Shown here piece by piece: positions 1 through 8,599 of a DNA stretch of 17,823 nt (positions are counted from its first letter, which is position 1; every line of letters begins with the position of its first letter). Source of the stretch: Spongospora subterranea (lineage: Eukaryota; Endomyxa; Phytomyxea; Plasmodiophorida; Plasmodiophoridae); the NCBI GenBank assembly GCA_900404475.1, contig OUQQ01000430.1:1-17823 (forward strand), written 5' to 3'. Below the pieces are notes generated by a model, which worked only from the letters and a program-made list of their open reading frames with translations, was not told where the DNA came from and searched no databases. Position numbers and translations under genes: made by a program.

Positions 1-65
1 ACAATGATTTCCATCGAGAGTTGCTAACAATTCATGACGAGGTCCCTGCTCCCCCATGTTGAGGT

Positions 66-492
66 ATTTCAATGCGGACCCTCCCAAGGGGTATATATCG
101 ATGATCGCTTGTTTGTACGCTTGGGACAATTCCAGCGCCCAAAACCTCACAATTTTGTATTGCGATGACGTTGATTTCAGCGCAACACCCACATTCTCAA
201 AATGCGATTCCTTATTTGGATTACTGTACACCGCCAACCGTATTTAGTGTCACCTAGGGTTTGTTACTGCGTGGCCTCGTGCTTCCTCGACTTGTACCCA
301 ATCAGACATGACGTCACTTTGAATTGTGTGCGCAGTGGGTAAAGATACAATATTACCAGTAAAAAAAATCTAGTAAATTTGCCAGTAAACTTATTATTCG
401 CTTACGGAGTTGTAAACCCTATGTGACACTAAATACGGTTAACGGTGTACTTTGATTCAGCGCAACAAATATTTCGATGCGGAGCCTCCCAA
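66..492. repeat. Inverted repeat with accompanying direct repeats
   Basis: Positions 226-262 and 414-450 are inverted copies of one another: 34 of 37 bases match, with a core reading CCGTATTTAGTGTCAC. In addition, 66-87 and 471-492 are direct copies (20 of 22 bases match). Both can be read as a peptide of the form YF-N/D-A-D/E-PPK, so the differences there are conservative. A shorter shared string around TCAGCGCAACA occurs at about 177-187 and 457-467. The mixture of direct and inverted copies suggests remnants of an old, rearranged mobile element. I cannot name the family. Confidence 0.6.
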
Positions 493-952
493 AGATCGCG
501 GAGCGCGAAAGTTTTCTATCGCAGTGCTCCACTTGAGCAGTTAGTGATCCGTTTATCTCTGTTCCTCTACGAAAATTCTTGGTTGTGCTGTCGAATGGTT
601 TGTTCTGCCTCTGTTTAATCGTTGTTTTCGTGTTGAGATTTGCATATTTCGGTGAAGCAATTGCATTCCTATTCCAATACATCGGTTTCATTTGATATCG
701 ATTATCTGGTGTTCTCATATACCGATAAATCGGTTGACCAGTGTTTCGGTTTCCCGATAGCTCATAAGGTGTTTCGGTTTGATTCAAACTGTAATGAGTT
801 ATCATCTCGCACGATTTCTCACGTCGAAGGGTGAATAAGGTTTGGCTGTCTGTCGGCTGTTCCTTATCATGGGTGGGAGTTTCCCAGGGGAAGACTCCGA
901 TCATCCCTCCCACTACCACCGACTTTGATAGTAGCCGACTCCAACCATTCAT
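419..952 (-). CDS. Unrecognised 177-codon ORF, uncertain
   Basis: This is an open frame of 177 codons counted from the first ATG. The predicted protein is rich in Thr, Asn, Arg and Gln, poor in hydrophobic residues, and shows no signal peptide, membrane segment or motif I recognise. Its 3' end runs through the right-hand arm of the inverted repeat at 414-450, so the last residues and the stop come from repeat sequence. An open frame this long is somewhat unusual for the composition, but the lack of any domain and the repeat overlap make a chance frame or a decayed element just as likely. Confidence 0.2.
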   Translation of the reverse strand: MNGWSRLLSKSVVVGGMIGVFPWETPTHDKEQPTDSQTLFTLRREKSCEMITHYSLNQTETPYELSGNRNTGQPIYRYMRTPDNRYQMKPMYWNRNAIASPKYANLNTKTTIKQRQNKPFDSTTKNFRRGTEINGSLTAQVEHCDRKLSRSAIFGRLRIEIFVALNQSTPLTVFSVT

Positions 953-1540
953 TAGACACGAATTCAAACAACATCATCAGATTTCCAGGAATATCACGAG
1001 CCCGTCCGTGAGGATGGGAATCAGGTTCCCCAGCTTGGCATGATCTCAACTTGATACCGGTCGAGTCCACAACACAGCCGCACTGACAGAACTACACTCT
1101 ATCTCGAACGTCATCGGCTTCAGCTTGAGTTCGGTTAGGAAACAATATCATGGACATTGGCAGAATTCCTTGTCGTCGATCGACCTTTGGTTTCAATCAG
1201 ATTTTTGCGATCAACATCCTTCTCTTAGTTCCATACGGCGCTACCATTGCCAAGCTCTAATCGCTCGGGTAGGCCCATTTGCATAGACTTACCCCAATGA
1301 TCTGTTGATCAGTTTCCATTGCCAGCGAGACCGTTTTCAGGGTCCATCAATTTTCGATCGACATCGTTCGCATCAGATATGTTCACCATGTTAGCATTTT
1401 ACTGGACGTCATCGTGCCCGATTGCTCAACATCTCGCTGTTTTCCGCTGCAATGTTGAGCGAAACGCATCATAGTTCACAGCTTATTTCGGATGACCAAC
1501 CTGCTCATGGTTCAAATATATCGAACTGAACGCGCCATCA

Positions 1541-1931
1541 TGAGGATGGCTTCTTCGAGATCTCGACACGTTCTGTCTTGGTGATTGGTCCATCAATGAC
1601 TCAGACATCCAGTTTCCGACTGAGATGACGACGACGATGGAAAACGAGGGATCTGATCCACCCCCGAGGGAACCAAATGGCTCAACGGCGATGACGGAGC
1701 TGGATAGTTGTTGGCGGAAGTTGATGGTGCAGGTGAGCTGATTTTTTTTTTGCCGATAAACATAATCCTGTTTTCTTATTTTGGTTATTGGCTCTTGTTC
1801 AGCATCGTTATTCCTTCGTTTTTTTGCCATTTATGCGGTGGGATAACACAATTGCTTCATCAGCATGCGGCTTTAGGGCCATCTGGCCCAAATGTTACAC
1901 GAAAATCAACACCAAAAAACGCCGTTTGATG
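1541..1931 (+). CDS. Possible small intron-containing gene, competing with the other strand
   Basis: A plus-strand frame with an ATG at 1625 reads into a textbook-looking intron at 1733-1802 (70 nt, GTGAGC donor, T-rich body, TTGTTCAG acceptor). It can then splice again at about 1818-1862 to end in a short tail stopping near 1929. Without the second intron the frame continues to 2126. The first exon encodes an acidic, Pro/Ser-containing peptide with a WRKLM stretch. I recognise no domain. The minus strand across 1808-2126 also reads well, so only one of the two is likely to be a real gene. The intron signal is the best argument for the plus strand. Confidence 0.25.
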
Positions 1932-2795
1932 TGCAATAAACGCTACGCTTTCCGACGAGAACAACACCCAATATTACGGCTGGCGATACAGATTCCTTCT
2001 AGGCTGACCAGGACTCCTTTACCAGACATTGTTCACAAACTCACCGAAAATTCAACGATGGGCATCGACCCATCAATTAGGGGTTCGGTGGATCGTGGGC
2101 ATTATGAAAACGTGTATATGCTATAGCGATGGCGTCCTCCCCAGCAGAAATGCTCTCCAAGTGTGGTGTGTACTTGGACGCCATTCTGCAGGCTCGAGCA
2201 ACGCCCTGTCGTTCGCTGAAATGATTTCATTCATTTGCTGTGAATCTGTTGACATATATCTGTTCTCATCAGTTGGAAGGGAAATAGCTTGTTCGACGTT
2301 CGCTGCAATCAAGTTTCTGTGATCCGATTGCCAGATGACCTGGCCGGAACTCATTTTCTGACACCTCATACAGCAAACGCAAATTGTGGAGAAATTATCG
2401 GTCGTATCCGGATCAGTGAAACCTTCAACGAATTGATTGCGAATGGACCAAAAATCCCGAAGTTCCCCATCAGCGCAGCGGGTTAGGGCAGCAGCTGCAA
2501 ATGGCACAACCTTCTTCAATGAACGCTTTTTCCATAATCAACAAGCGCAGCAGGGTGTTGTCAAGGCAATCAATCGGGGGTTCCTGAGCCATCATCGTTC
2601 GCAGGCGATTCTGAACCTGCATTGGATCCTGTGGCGAATCCACCCAAAAATCGTGACCGTGATAGCAATGGCCCACGATCGTCGAGTTCCGCAACCATGA
2701 ACAACATGGGCGAGCTGGTGCATATTCTCCCATCGCCAACTCACGGATTGCCCTTTGATCGTGTGACAATGGCCGAACATTGATTGTGGCGTTGG
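1808..2795 (-). CDS. Possible multi-exon gene downstream of UTP5, unrecognised
   Basis: Several good-looking minus-strand exon candidates lie here. One is open from about 2795 to 2470 and includes a helical stretch ending MEKAFIEE. Others lie at 2121-2519 and between 2045 and 2126. A possible C-terminus ends with a TAA at 1808-1810 after HRINGKKTKE, reached by short introns at about 2045-2000 (GTGAGT donor) and 1917-1880. I could not join these pieces into one frame without assuming a single-base error (a C run near 2068), and I do not recognise the product. The candidate starts about 70 nt beyond the UTP5 stop, on the same strand. Exon boundaries should be treated as tentative. Confidence 0.3.
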
Positions 2796-2866
2796 AATAC
2801 GATCGTCAGTTTGGTGATATTAACGCCATTTCGGGCGCTCATAACGACGTTTTGGACATTTTTCAT

Positions 2867-5798
2867 TTATTGGGTTTTGAGTTCGTCATGGAAAAACACT
2901 GGAACATCGGCGTCGGCTTCCTGGTCGTTGGTTGGCTGGTTGTCTAGTTGTGTGTGAAGAAGGGTGAGGCGACCTGCTAACGATTGCAGCCCGCACGTAT
3001 TCTGTATCCTTGATTTCAACAGCTGAACAGCAAACGATCAATAATTAATTCCCCTTAGCCGCTCTGCCAGATATGCCAGATCTATTTTCAAGACAACCAA
3101 AACAAAAATAACATTTCCTCAAGATTATGAAGTTTCTAAAAAGACACTCAAGAACTTGAATTGACTTCGAAAGCAAAAATAATGAAGACATGTGAACAAA
3201 GCAAAACTCGGTTGTTTTTTAAAAAATGTACCTGCTGGACTAGTAGTAGCGACTCAGAAACCGACGAATTTCCAAGGAGAAGGGAGACGTGGCGCTTCAG
3301 CAGCGCGTCCAACCACAGCAGGGCGCAGGACAAAATAAATACCGATGGCGCCGCTACAACAGGGTGGGACATCACTGATCAGCATACAGATACCATCAGA
3401 GCATCCTGGCCTTACTTTGAATCTTATTGACCAGTACGACCAGCAATGCAGTGACTAATCCAGTTGGCAGACGAGCAATGGTTGATTTGATAAATGAAGG
3501 ACGCGGCTCGTGCAGANCTCAGAAACCGACGAATTTCCAAGGAGAAGGGAGACGTGGCGCTTCAGCAGCGCGTCCAACCACAGCAGGGCGCAGGACAAAA
3601 TAAATACCGATGGCGCCGCTACAACAGGGTGGGACATCACTGATCAGCATACAGATACCATCAGAGCATCCTGGCCTTACTTTGAATCTTATTGACCAGT
3701 ACGACCAGCAATGCAGTGACTAATCCAGTTGGCAGACGAGCAATGGTTGATTTGATAAATGAAGGACGCGGCTCGTGCAGAACCAGAACCAGTTTCTGGG
3801 AATCGTTCGACTGATCAACGACCGTCAGCTTCAACCGCCGAAATCCCCCCCAACAAACTCTACCTTCAGCGCCTGAACCAAGAGAGTGACCATGGAATCC
3901 GCTGTGGGCGCTTCTTCGCCAGGCTGGAGAGATAATGGCCTATGGAATCATTAATCAATGAGACATTTGATGAAACCCACTATGAGAACAAAAACGCGGA
4001 GGCGTCGCCAAAAAATCCAAATGCAAATTGGGTACGCGAGTGACTTACATGGCGTCTTTGCCGGTAACAGTAACGACCGGCTTTGTCGTTTTACTACGTT
4101 TGGTGGCGGCTGTGATAACATCGATGGGGATCTGAGTCTTTCCTTGTCTCTTGATACCCGCCATGGGCAATAAACTTGCCTCTGCCAGAACAATCAGATT
4201 TCAGATCCGCAGCGCCAAAAAGGAAATGGACTATAACGGATCACGTACCGAAAGAGCTCAATTCCACTGAGACTTCGCATGAGACGGTCTGGAATACTGG
4301 ATGGGCCAGTTTGCCCCCAGCGATCGTCACGGTCGCATCGGACGCAAAACGCGCAGCAAGTGCAGATCCAGCGCAATTCAGTGAAATATGATCGGTAATG
4401 GAAGTCTGCTTCGATTTCGAAACGCGAATCATCTGAAAATGTACAGCGCAGATAATTAGCATTGAGGGGAGTGGTGTGGGGGTGAAATATCGATTCATCG
4501 ATCAACACGTACATTAAACACCACGACGTTTCCGGTCTGTGTGACGCATCCGACAGATTTGCCAACGAACAGCATTCGAGGACGGTCCGGCGATAAATAA
4601 CAGACTGACGCGTCTACGGTTTCCTTGATATTGCCCGATGACGTGATCCTGATGCGAATAACACAGTATGTCAATACAGAAAATGATGCCGATCTTGTTA
4701 AATGATATTCACGAAGTGGATATTACCTGAAAGCATTGATCGAACGATCATTCTGGGCGATGGTGTAAAGGTTTGTCCCTTTGTGGTTGAAGGCGATATC
4801 GATGATGGTTGATGCGTGCCCGCGAAGTTTCGCTACGCCTCTCAGCGTGGTGACATCGACGATCTTGATGCTGTTCCCGCCTGAATATCAGCGTTGATCA
4901 GAAATCCCGAACATCAGCAAGCAGCTTTCAATGTTGGAAATCAACCAGAGGAACTCGAATATTTACAGTGAGTGTTGAGCGCAACGAAATGTGATGTATT
5001 TGGTGTTTACCGCAGGCTAATAAAGTGCCAGAAGAATTGATGGCGATACAGTTCGTAACGGATCGCTTGGACGGGCGGAACTGGCGAACTTGGCGACATT
5101 CTTGCTGAGTGATGGCCCACTCCGAGCAGAATCCGTCATTACTGCTCATGTAGAGCATCTACATGGGCACAGAATCGATGGTGAGAACGGCATCGGTGGA
5201 ATCGATCAAGGGGGAACATATCGATTACGCTGGCGTCAGCGTTGAAACACAGGCTGTTGATTTGACTGCCGTGAGCGGAGAAGTCGTGGGTGATGTCGCC
5301 ACGAGTGAGATCGCAGATGATGACTTGCCCAGATGTGGAACCTGTTAACAAACAGGGCGATTTAGGGCGTGATATTCTCAGGAACGAACCAAGCCACATC
5401 AAATTGACGAACTAAAGCGTCGAAACATCTATAAACGATATCGGGCCGAAATCGGTTATGATAATTATTTGCAAAAAAAAGGCGGGAGATCTTCAGGTTG
5501 AACTGGGGGAAACACTTGACGATTTGCAATTTCGCAAAAAAAACCTTGTTCAGTCAAAACATAATCAAAAACAGGGCAAAAAAAACTCAGATCGAACAGT
5601 CTGAAAAGGCGGTGAACCTGTTGCTAGGAGGTGTTGCTTAATTTCCATGCAATTGGCGACGTGATCCGCCTTCAGGACGATGGGCTGGCAATGCAGTTGT
5701 CCCGTGACCACGTCATAGACCCTGAGGCGCTGATCGGCCCCGCAGATCGCCATCAGTGAGCCATCATCGGCTAGGCGGGTCAACGACGCCGGCGACAT
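2867..5798 (-). CDS. UTP5: U3 snoRNP / t-UTP subunit UTP5 (WDR43)
   Basis: UTP5/WDR43 belongs to the t-UTP (UTP-A) part of the nucleolar small-subunit processome that processes 18S pre-rRNA. I read 11 exons: 5798-5618, 5341-5229, 5158-5011, 4880-4727, 4648-4513, 4432-4249, 4181-4049, 3939-3864, 3810-3681, then 3353-3232 (or from 3374) and 3022-2867. All phases fit, giving about 510 aa (517 with the other acceptor). Residues 1 to about 330 are WD40-like repeats (for example LRVYDVVTGQL, GQVIICDLTRGD, SIKIVDVTTLRG). Residues from about 360 to 495 form the Utp12 domain, with LLVQALKSND matching the family's LxQxLxSND. A WDR43-like region with SDATVTIAGG lies between them. The ATG at 5798 sits just before the first WD blade, so the N-terminus is short but plausible. 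The Utp12 exons are interrupted by an apparent assembly duplication. Confidence 0.9.
3253..3781. repeat. Exact 264-bp duplication around a single N: probable contig-join artefact
   Basis: Positions 3253-3516 and 3518-3781 are identical over 264 bases and separated only by one N at 3517. The repeat contains part of one UTP5 exon, an intron and part of the next exon. A gene model works perfectly if one copy is dropped: exon 3810-3681 from the right copy, then exon 3353-3232 from the left copy. With both copies kept, the coding order is disrupted. The exact identity and the N point to two contig ends that overlap but were joined without merging. Confidence 0.93.
5342..5617 (-). other. Long UTP5 intron flanked by a 9-nt direct repeat
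   Basis: This first intron of UTP5 is 276 nt, the longest in the gene. The exon-intron junctions at both ends carry the same nine bases, AACAGGTTC, so the splice can be placed as G|GTTCAC at the donor and AACAG|GT at the acceptor. The donor is poor for GT-AG splicing. The interior holds three runs of eight T followed by GC on the sense strand. A repeated junction of this kind is what an inserted, introner-like element using its target duplication as splice sites would leave. Chance similarity of splice signals is the alternative. Confidence 0.55.
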
Positions 5799-6130
5799 GT
5801 GATCGGCAGAGAGATATTTATTCACACGGGCGGTCGGCGGCGTTGTCGTCGGTACTGGCGACGTAGAGATGAAGCGATCCTCAACCAGCGGTAGGGATCA
5901 CGGATTTGAAAAAACTGCGTGACGGAGTCCGTGGCGGACACCCGCCAGTTTGAGACAGCAACCCCCTTCGATGGGTAGTCATGACTTCGGGGGAAATGAT
6001 GGGCGTTTCCGGTGTTTCTAATTACAGCGCCAACTGCAGTCGTTTCCCGGTCTCCCCCTATATCAGGAGACCAATCTGACTGGTGCGATGGCGTTCATGT
6101 GGCGCTATTTGCGATGGCGTTGGGGAGTTG
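5799..6130. other. Intergenic region upstream of UTP5
   Basis: About 330 nt separate the tentative stop at 6131 from the UTP5 ATG. The minus strand is open in one frame from about 5895 into UTP5, which would add a Thr/Pro-rich leader, and another start-less frame runs to 5822. I see no clear TATA box or other regulatory motif. The UTP5 promoter is presumably here. Confidence 0.4.
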
Positions 6131-6712
6131 TCATGGCAATGCGGGCAATATGAGGGCGGTGAATGGTGGTTGGGGCTCTTGATAGGGATTGACCGGTTGA
6201 GGGATGGGACCCCAGGGTTGATCATAATGCCCTAGGTGAAATCAGGTCGGGCACTGCCGAATATACGTATCCAATACAATGGAATTTTTGGGGTGTTCGA
6301 GAATGGTGCCGACGAAAGAGCGCGAACGAATTCGTGAAGTATTCTATAGATCATGAATATTCGAAACACGCAATGGAAATCAGACTATACGAACCCGAAT
6401 GAACGGCGTCACCCCAAAGCAACATCAATTCAGATTTGATCAAATCGACCACAATCCAGCCGATCGCCGCAAGTGTGTACAGGTCCACTGGATGATCGCC
6501 CAAACACGCATCGTGGACGGTGTTCGTGGACAAACCGCCACAAGTGGGCACCGCACGTTCATGTATTTCATCAACACGCTCCCCGTTTTTCCAAGCGTTG
6601 GGCGCGATGAATGGGTACGAGTAGGCCACGAGGAGGTGCAAACTTAATTCAAAATGTGCCAATGGGGTATTCAGAAGTGATTCCGCCTCATCCAACGATT
6701 GGCGGTTTCCGT
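6131..6712 (-). CDS. Unrecognised protein, probably membrane-associated (3' part)
   Basis: I read three consecutive exons: about 6712-6424, 6343-6267 and 6231-6131, joined by introns of 80 and 35 nt, with the stop at 6131-6133. The first exon contains two hydrophobic stretches, SLHLLVAYSYPFIAP and YTLAAIGWIVVDLI, that could be membrane segments. The second is a short helix-like exon, and the third is Pro-rich with QPWGPIPQPVNPYQEPQPPF. The 5' end is not resolved: candidate coding frames continue to about 6985, but I could not find a safe start. I do not recognise the family. A TLC-type lipid-metabolism membrane protein crossed my mind because of the GWIVVDLI stretch, but the expected histidines are missing. 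Confidence 0.35.
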
Positions 6713-7025
6713 GAACGGCTAAGAAGGGTGTTTGAAACAGGGTTCATTGGGTGATTGCAATGGACACGGATTCGGTGATATTCAGCGTATTGAAGTTCAA
6801 CGCAACGGGGTGTCCGGTCAGTCTGCACTTCCGTTTTCTCGAACTGATCTGAGACATCGGCATTGTTTGAAGACGAGGACGTGTATTTATGCAGGCTAAA
6901 GTTGGGCAAATTCTGATGAATGTTGATCGGCCTCAGATAGGTGATGAAGCGAATATTCTGTCCCCAGCTTGAACCTCCATCTGCCAACGTTCACATAGGA
7001 CCCCCGTTCCCTTCTCATTAATCGC

Positions 7026-7564
7026 ATGAACCTACGACTTTGTGGGAATCTGCCACCGAGAGAACCTCATAATCCCAGACTTAAACTTCCTCCCTCAACC
7101 CTTCAACTTAGTCGTTCAACTGCGCTCTTCGTCGATTTGTTTGAGAAATCCGCGTTAGCCATCATAATCAACACCAAACCCGCCAATTCTGCCATGAATC
7201 CTCTTATCCGAGATCTTTCTACTCTAAGACGCAACCCTCCATCGTTCGGGGAGCGGCTGGGAGGGTTCTGGCGTGAACTGAGAAGTGAATTTTAGGGGTG
7301 GTTGTTTCTGCCACAATGTTATGGTTCTTCAGTGGATTCTAGAAGTGCTAGCTCGGACGTTCTAGGTACGAAATAATATGTTCTGTGTGGTTCATCATGA
7401 ACTTTGAATCGTCAAGTTGCGGAGCGAGATGATAAAGACGTCGCCGATCGGCTAAATTGTACTTAGAAAAGTTCGATAAGGCAGTCTACCTCATCTCCTC
7501 ATGTCCACTTATACAACAGTTATATCGACGACGTCTTTATCATCTGCAGAGCAAGCCAACTTGA
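7026..7564 (+). CDS. Small three-exon protein of unknown function
   Basis: Exons 7026-7284, 7333-7365 and 7467-7564 join in phase through introns of 48 and 101 nt to give 129 aa. The N-terminal half is rich in Leu, Arg and Ser with few acidic residues, resembling a mitochondrial targeting region. A second possible start is the Met codon at 7194. The C-terminus is basic and helical, with EKFDKAVYLIS followed by QQLYRRRLYHL, which weakly recalls small mitochondrial LYR-type proteins, but I cannot assign it. The gene ends inside a long inverted repeat whose other arm lies in its second intron, and its 3' end overlaps a minus-strand ORF by 56 nt. Confidence 0.5.
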
Positions 7565-7570
7565 CGATTC
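7406..7570. repeat. Inverted repeat spanning an intron and the last exon
   Basis: Arms at 7406-7443 and 7529-7570 are complementary in two blocks: GAATCGTCAAGTTG (14 of 14) and ATGATAAAGACGTCG (15 of 15), separated by a short mismatched bulge. The loop is about 85 nt. The left arm lies in the second intron of the small gene at 7026-7564; the right arm lies in its last coding exon and just past the stop. The acceptor site at 7465-7466 is inside the loop. Confidence 0.8.
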
Positions 7571-7811
7571 CTCGCAGCCCCAGAAGACAAACTTGAACCA
7601 AGGAAGTCGTGCACTTGTTCGTTGAGCTGCTGGCTCGTGCGTAGAACCGGGGCGAGAGTTCAGAGTCGTTGTCCGCCGAAAAAATCCTGGTTTTCACCTT
7701 CATTCTGCCTACTGCTGCAATCGCCGCCGCCCGGAACAACATTATGCCCAAGTAAAAGTCTGGACTAACTAGTCCTGGAAAAACATCGTCATTCTGACTG
7801 CGAACTGTCAT
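7509..7811 (-). CDS. Unrecognised 100-aa ORF
   Basis: An uninterrupted frame of 100 codons runs from an ATG at 7811. The product has a hydrophobic stretch near residues 21-34 (YLGIMLFRAAAIAA), then a Ser/Thr-rich middle and an acidic end. No family is recognised. It is divergent from the ORF starting at 7864, with only about 52 nt between the two ATGs, and its 3' end overlaps the plus-strand gene ending at 7564. An intron could move its true end. It may be a chance frame. Confidence 0.28.
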   Translation of the reverse strand: MTVRSQNDDVFPGLVSPDFYLGIMLFRAAAIAAVGRMKVKTRIFSADNDSELSPRFYARASSSTNKCTTSLVQVCLLGLRGIVKLACSADDKDVVDITVV

Positions 7812-7863
7812 TCTTGACAAGCAAAAAATCTCGATAGCTTGGGAAAAGAGGGTTTAAAGGACT

Positions 7864-8265
7864 ATGCAGATGATCAGTGACAAACTGGCACGGTTTCGTA
7901 AATTCTCGTGGCGAAAATTGTTTCTGGTTGAATGCGACGATTTAACGAGTGGATTTCGTGTTATTCCTTCCACGATGCTCATGAATCGGCACAAAACGGG
8001 GATCCAACGTGTGTCATTGCCAGGAAGCGTAAAAAACAATAAAATAAGTTCACTCTCAACTGAAGCCGCTGGGCATATCGTCAATTCGGACCATGACCAA
8101 CACGCAAATTCACCAGCATCGTTGATCGTCGAACGACCCGTATCCCCACCTGCTTCGTGGCCAACAGCCCTAAAATGCGCTGGCCATTCTAGCAGTTATC
8201 CAGAAACAGTCAAGGTGGATGTACGAGCAGGGCGAGCTGCTAACCCGTCGCCCGCTCGTTTGTAA
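7864..8265 (+). CDS. Unrecognised 133-aa ORF upstream of WNK
   Basis: This is an open frame of 133 codons with an ATG at 7864. The product is basic at its N-terminus (KLARFRKFSWRKLF) and then Ser/Pro-rich with no obvious domain or membrane segment. It could be an independent small gene or an upstream exon of the WNK gene, which begins 335 nt further on. I found no splice pair linking them that I trust. Confidence 0.3.
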   Translation: MQMISDKLARFRKFSWRKLFLVECDDLTSGFRVIPSTMLMNRHKTGIQRVSLPGSVKNNKISSLSTEAAGHIVNSDHDQHANSPASLIVERPVSPPASWPTALKCAGHSSSYPETVKVDVRAGRAANPSPARL

Positions 8266-8599
8266 CCAGACACCGCCGTGTGTATCACCGGCATCCACAA
8301 CCAGACGGCGACGCCGCCCACTCCCTCAGCTGTATCGCCACCCGTTCGCCCGTTGTGATTGTGACTGACTGCCCCACACCCGTCCGACTGAGAAACACCC
8401 AATCGGGTGTGTGGTGTTTGGCCCCTCGCCGCCGTCGCCAGAGCTACCCACACCCTACAGCTCCCTACCCACCTGCACCTCCCTAGGGTACATGCGCGCA
8501 ACTCCTTAGGTGCAGTGGTTGTAATCGGTTGCGGCTAATCGCTTGCCGGCAAATGGTCGTCCGTCTTTAGCCCGTTTGGGTCCAGCCAAACCTCGACAG
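8266..8599 (+). promoter_or_regulatory. C-rich region upstream of the WNK gene
   Basis: There is no convincing gene here. Sequence from about 8280 to 8490 is markedly C-rich on the plus strand, with repeated CCACACCC/GGGTGTG-type strings, including a short inverted pair around 8381-8420. Composition then drops back near the WNK start. This is the likely promoter and 5' UTR, but no specific factor site can be named. A frame open from 8543 leads directly into the WNK ATG. Confidence 0.3.

Larger units (their letters stand above)
1..1480. other. Stretch with no confident gene
   Basis: I find no recognisable protein, RNA gene or complete element here. Short open stretches exist on both strands, for example a start-less plus-strand frame at about 1039-1286 and a minus-strand frame at 867-1070, but none matches a family I know and no canonical splice sites link them convincingly. 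The left end contains the inverted and direct repeats listed separately. The region between 350 and 420 is A/T-rich with a run of A. Degraded repetitive DNA is the simplest reading. Confidence 0.5.

Noticed and set aside
251..263. Telomere-like CCTAGGGTTT string
   Set aside because: It is a single occurrence inside an inverted repeat, with no tandem array.
3253..3781. Genuine tandem exon duplication in UTP5
   Set aside because: The copies are exactly identical including intron sequence, and they are separated only by an N. The single-copy model matches the Utp12 family without gaps.
3980..4048. UTP5 acceptor at the nearer AG (about 3980)
   Set aside because: It leads to a stop within ten codons. 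The acceptor at 3940 continues in phase into the Utp12 domain.
6351..6990. TLC-domain protein upstream of UTP5
   Set aside because: Only one helix (GWIVVDLI) recalls the family, the diagnostic histidines are absent, and the 5' exons are not resolved, so I left it unnamed.
8196..8501. Minus-strand 101-codon frame in the C-rich block
   Set aside because: Its composition (Gly, Arg, Ala, Val, Cys) simply reflects the C-rich plus strand, and no domain or splice signals support it.
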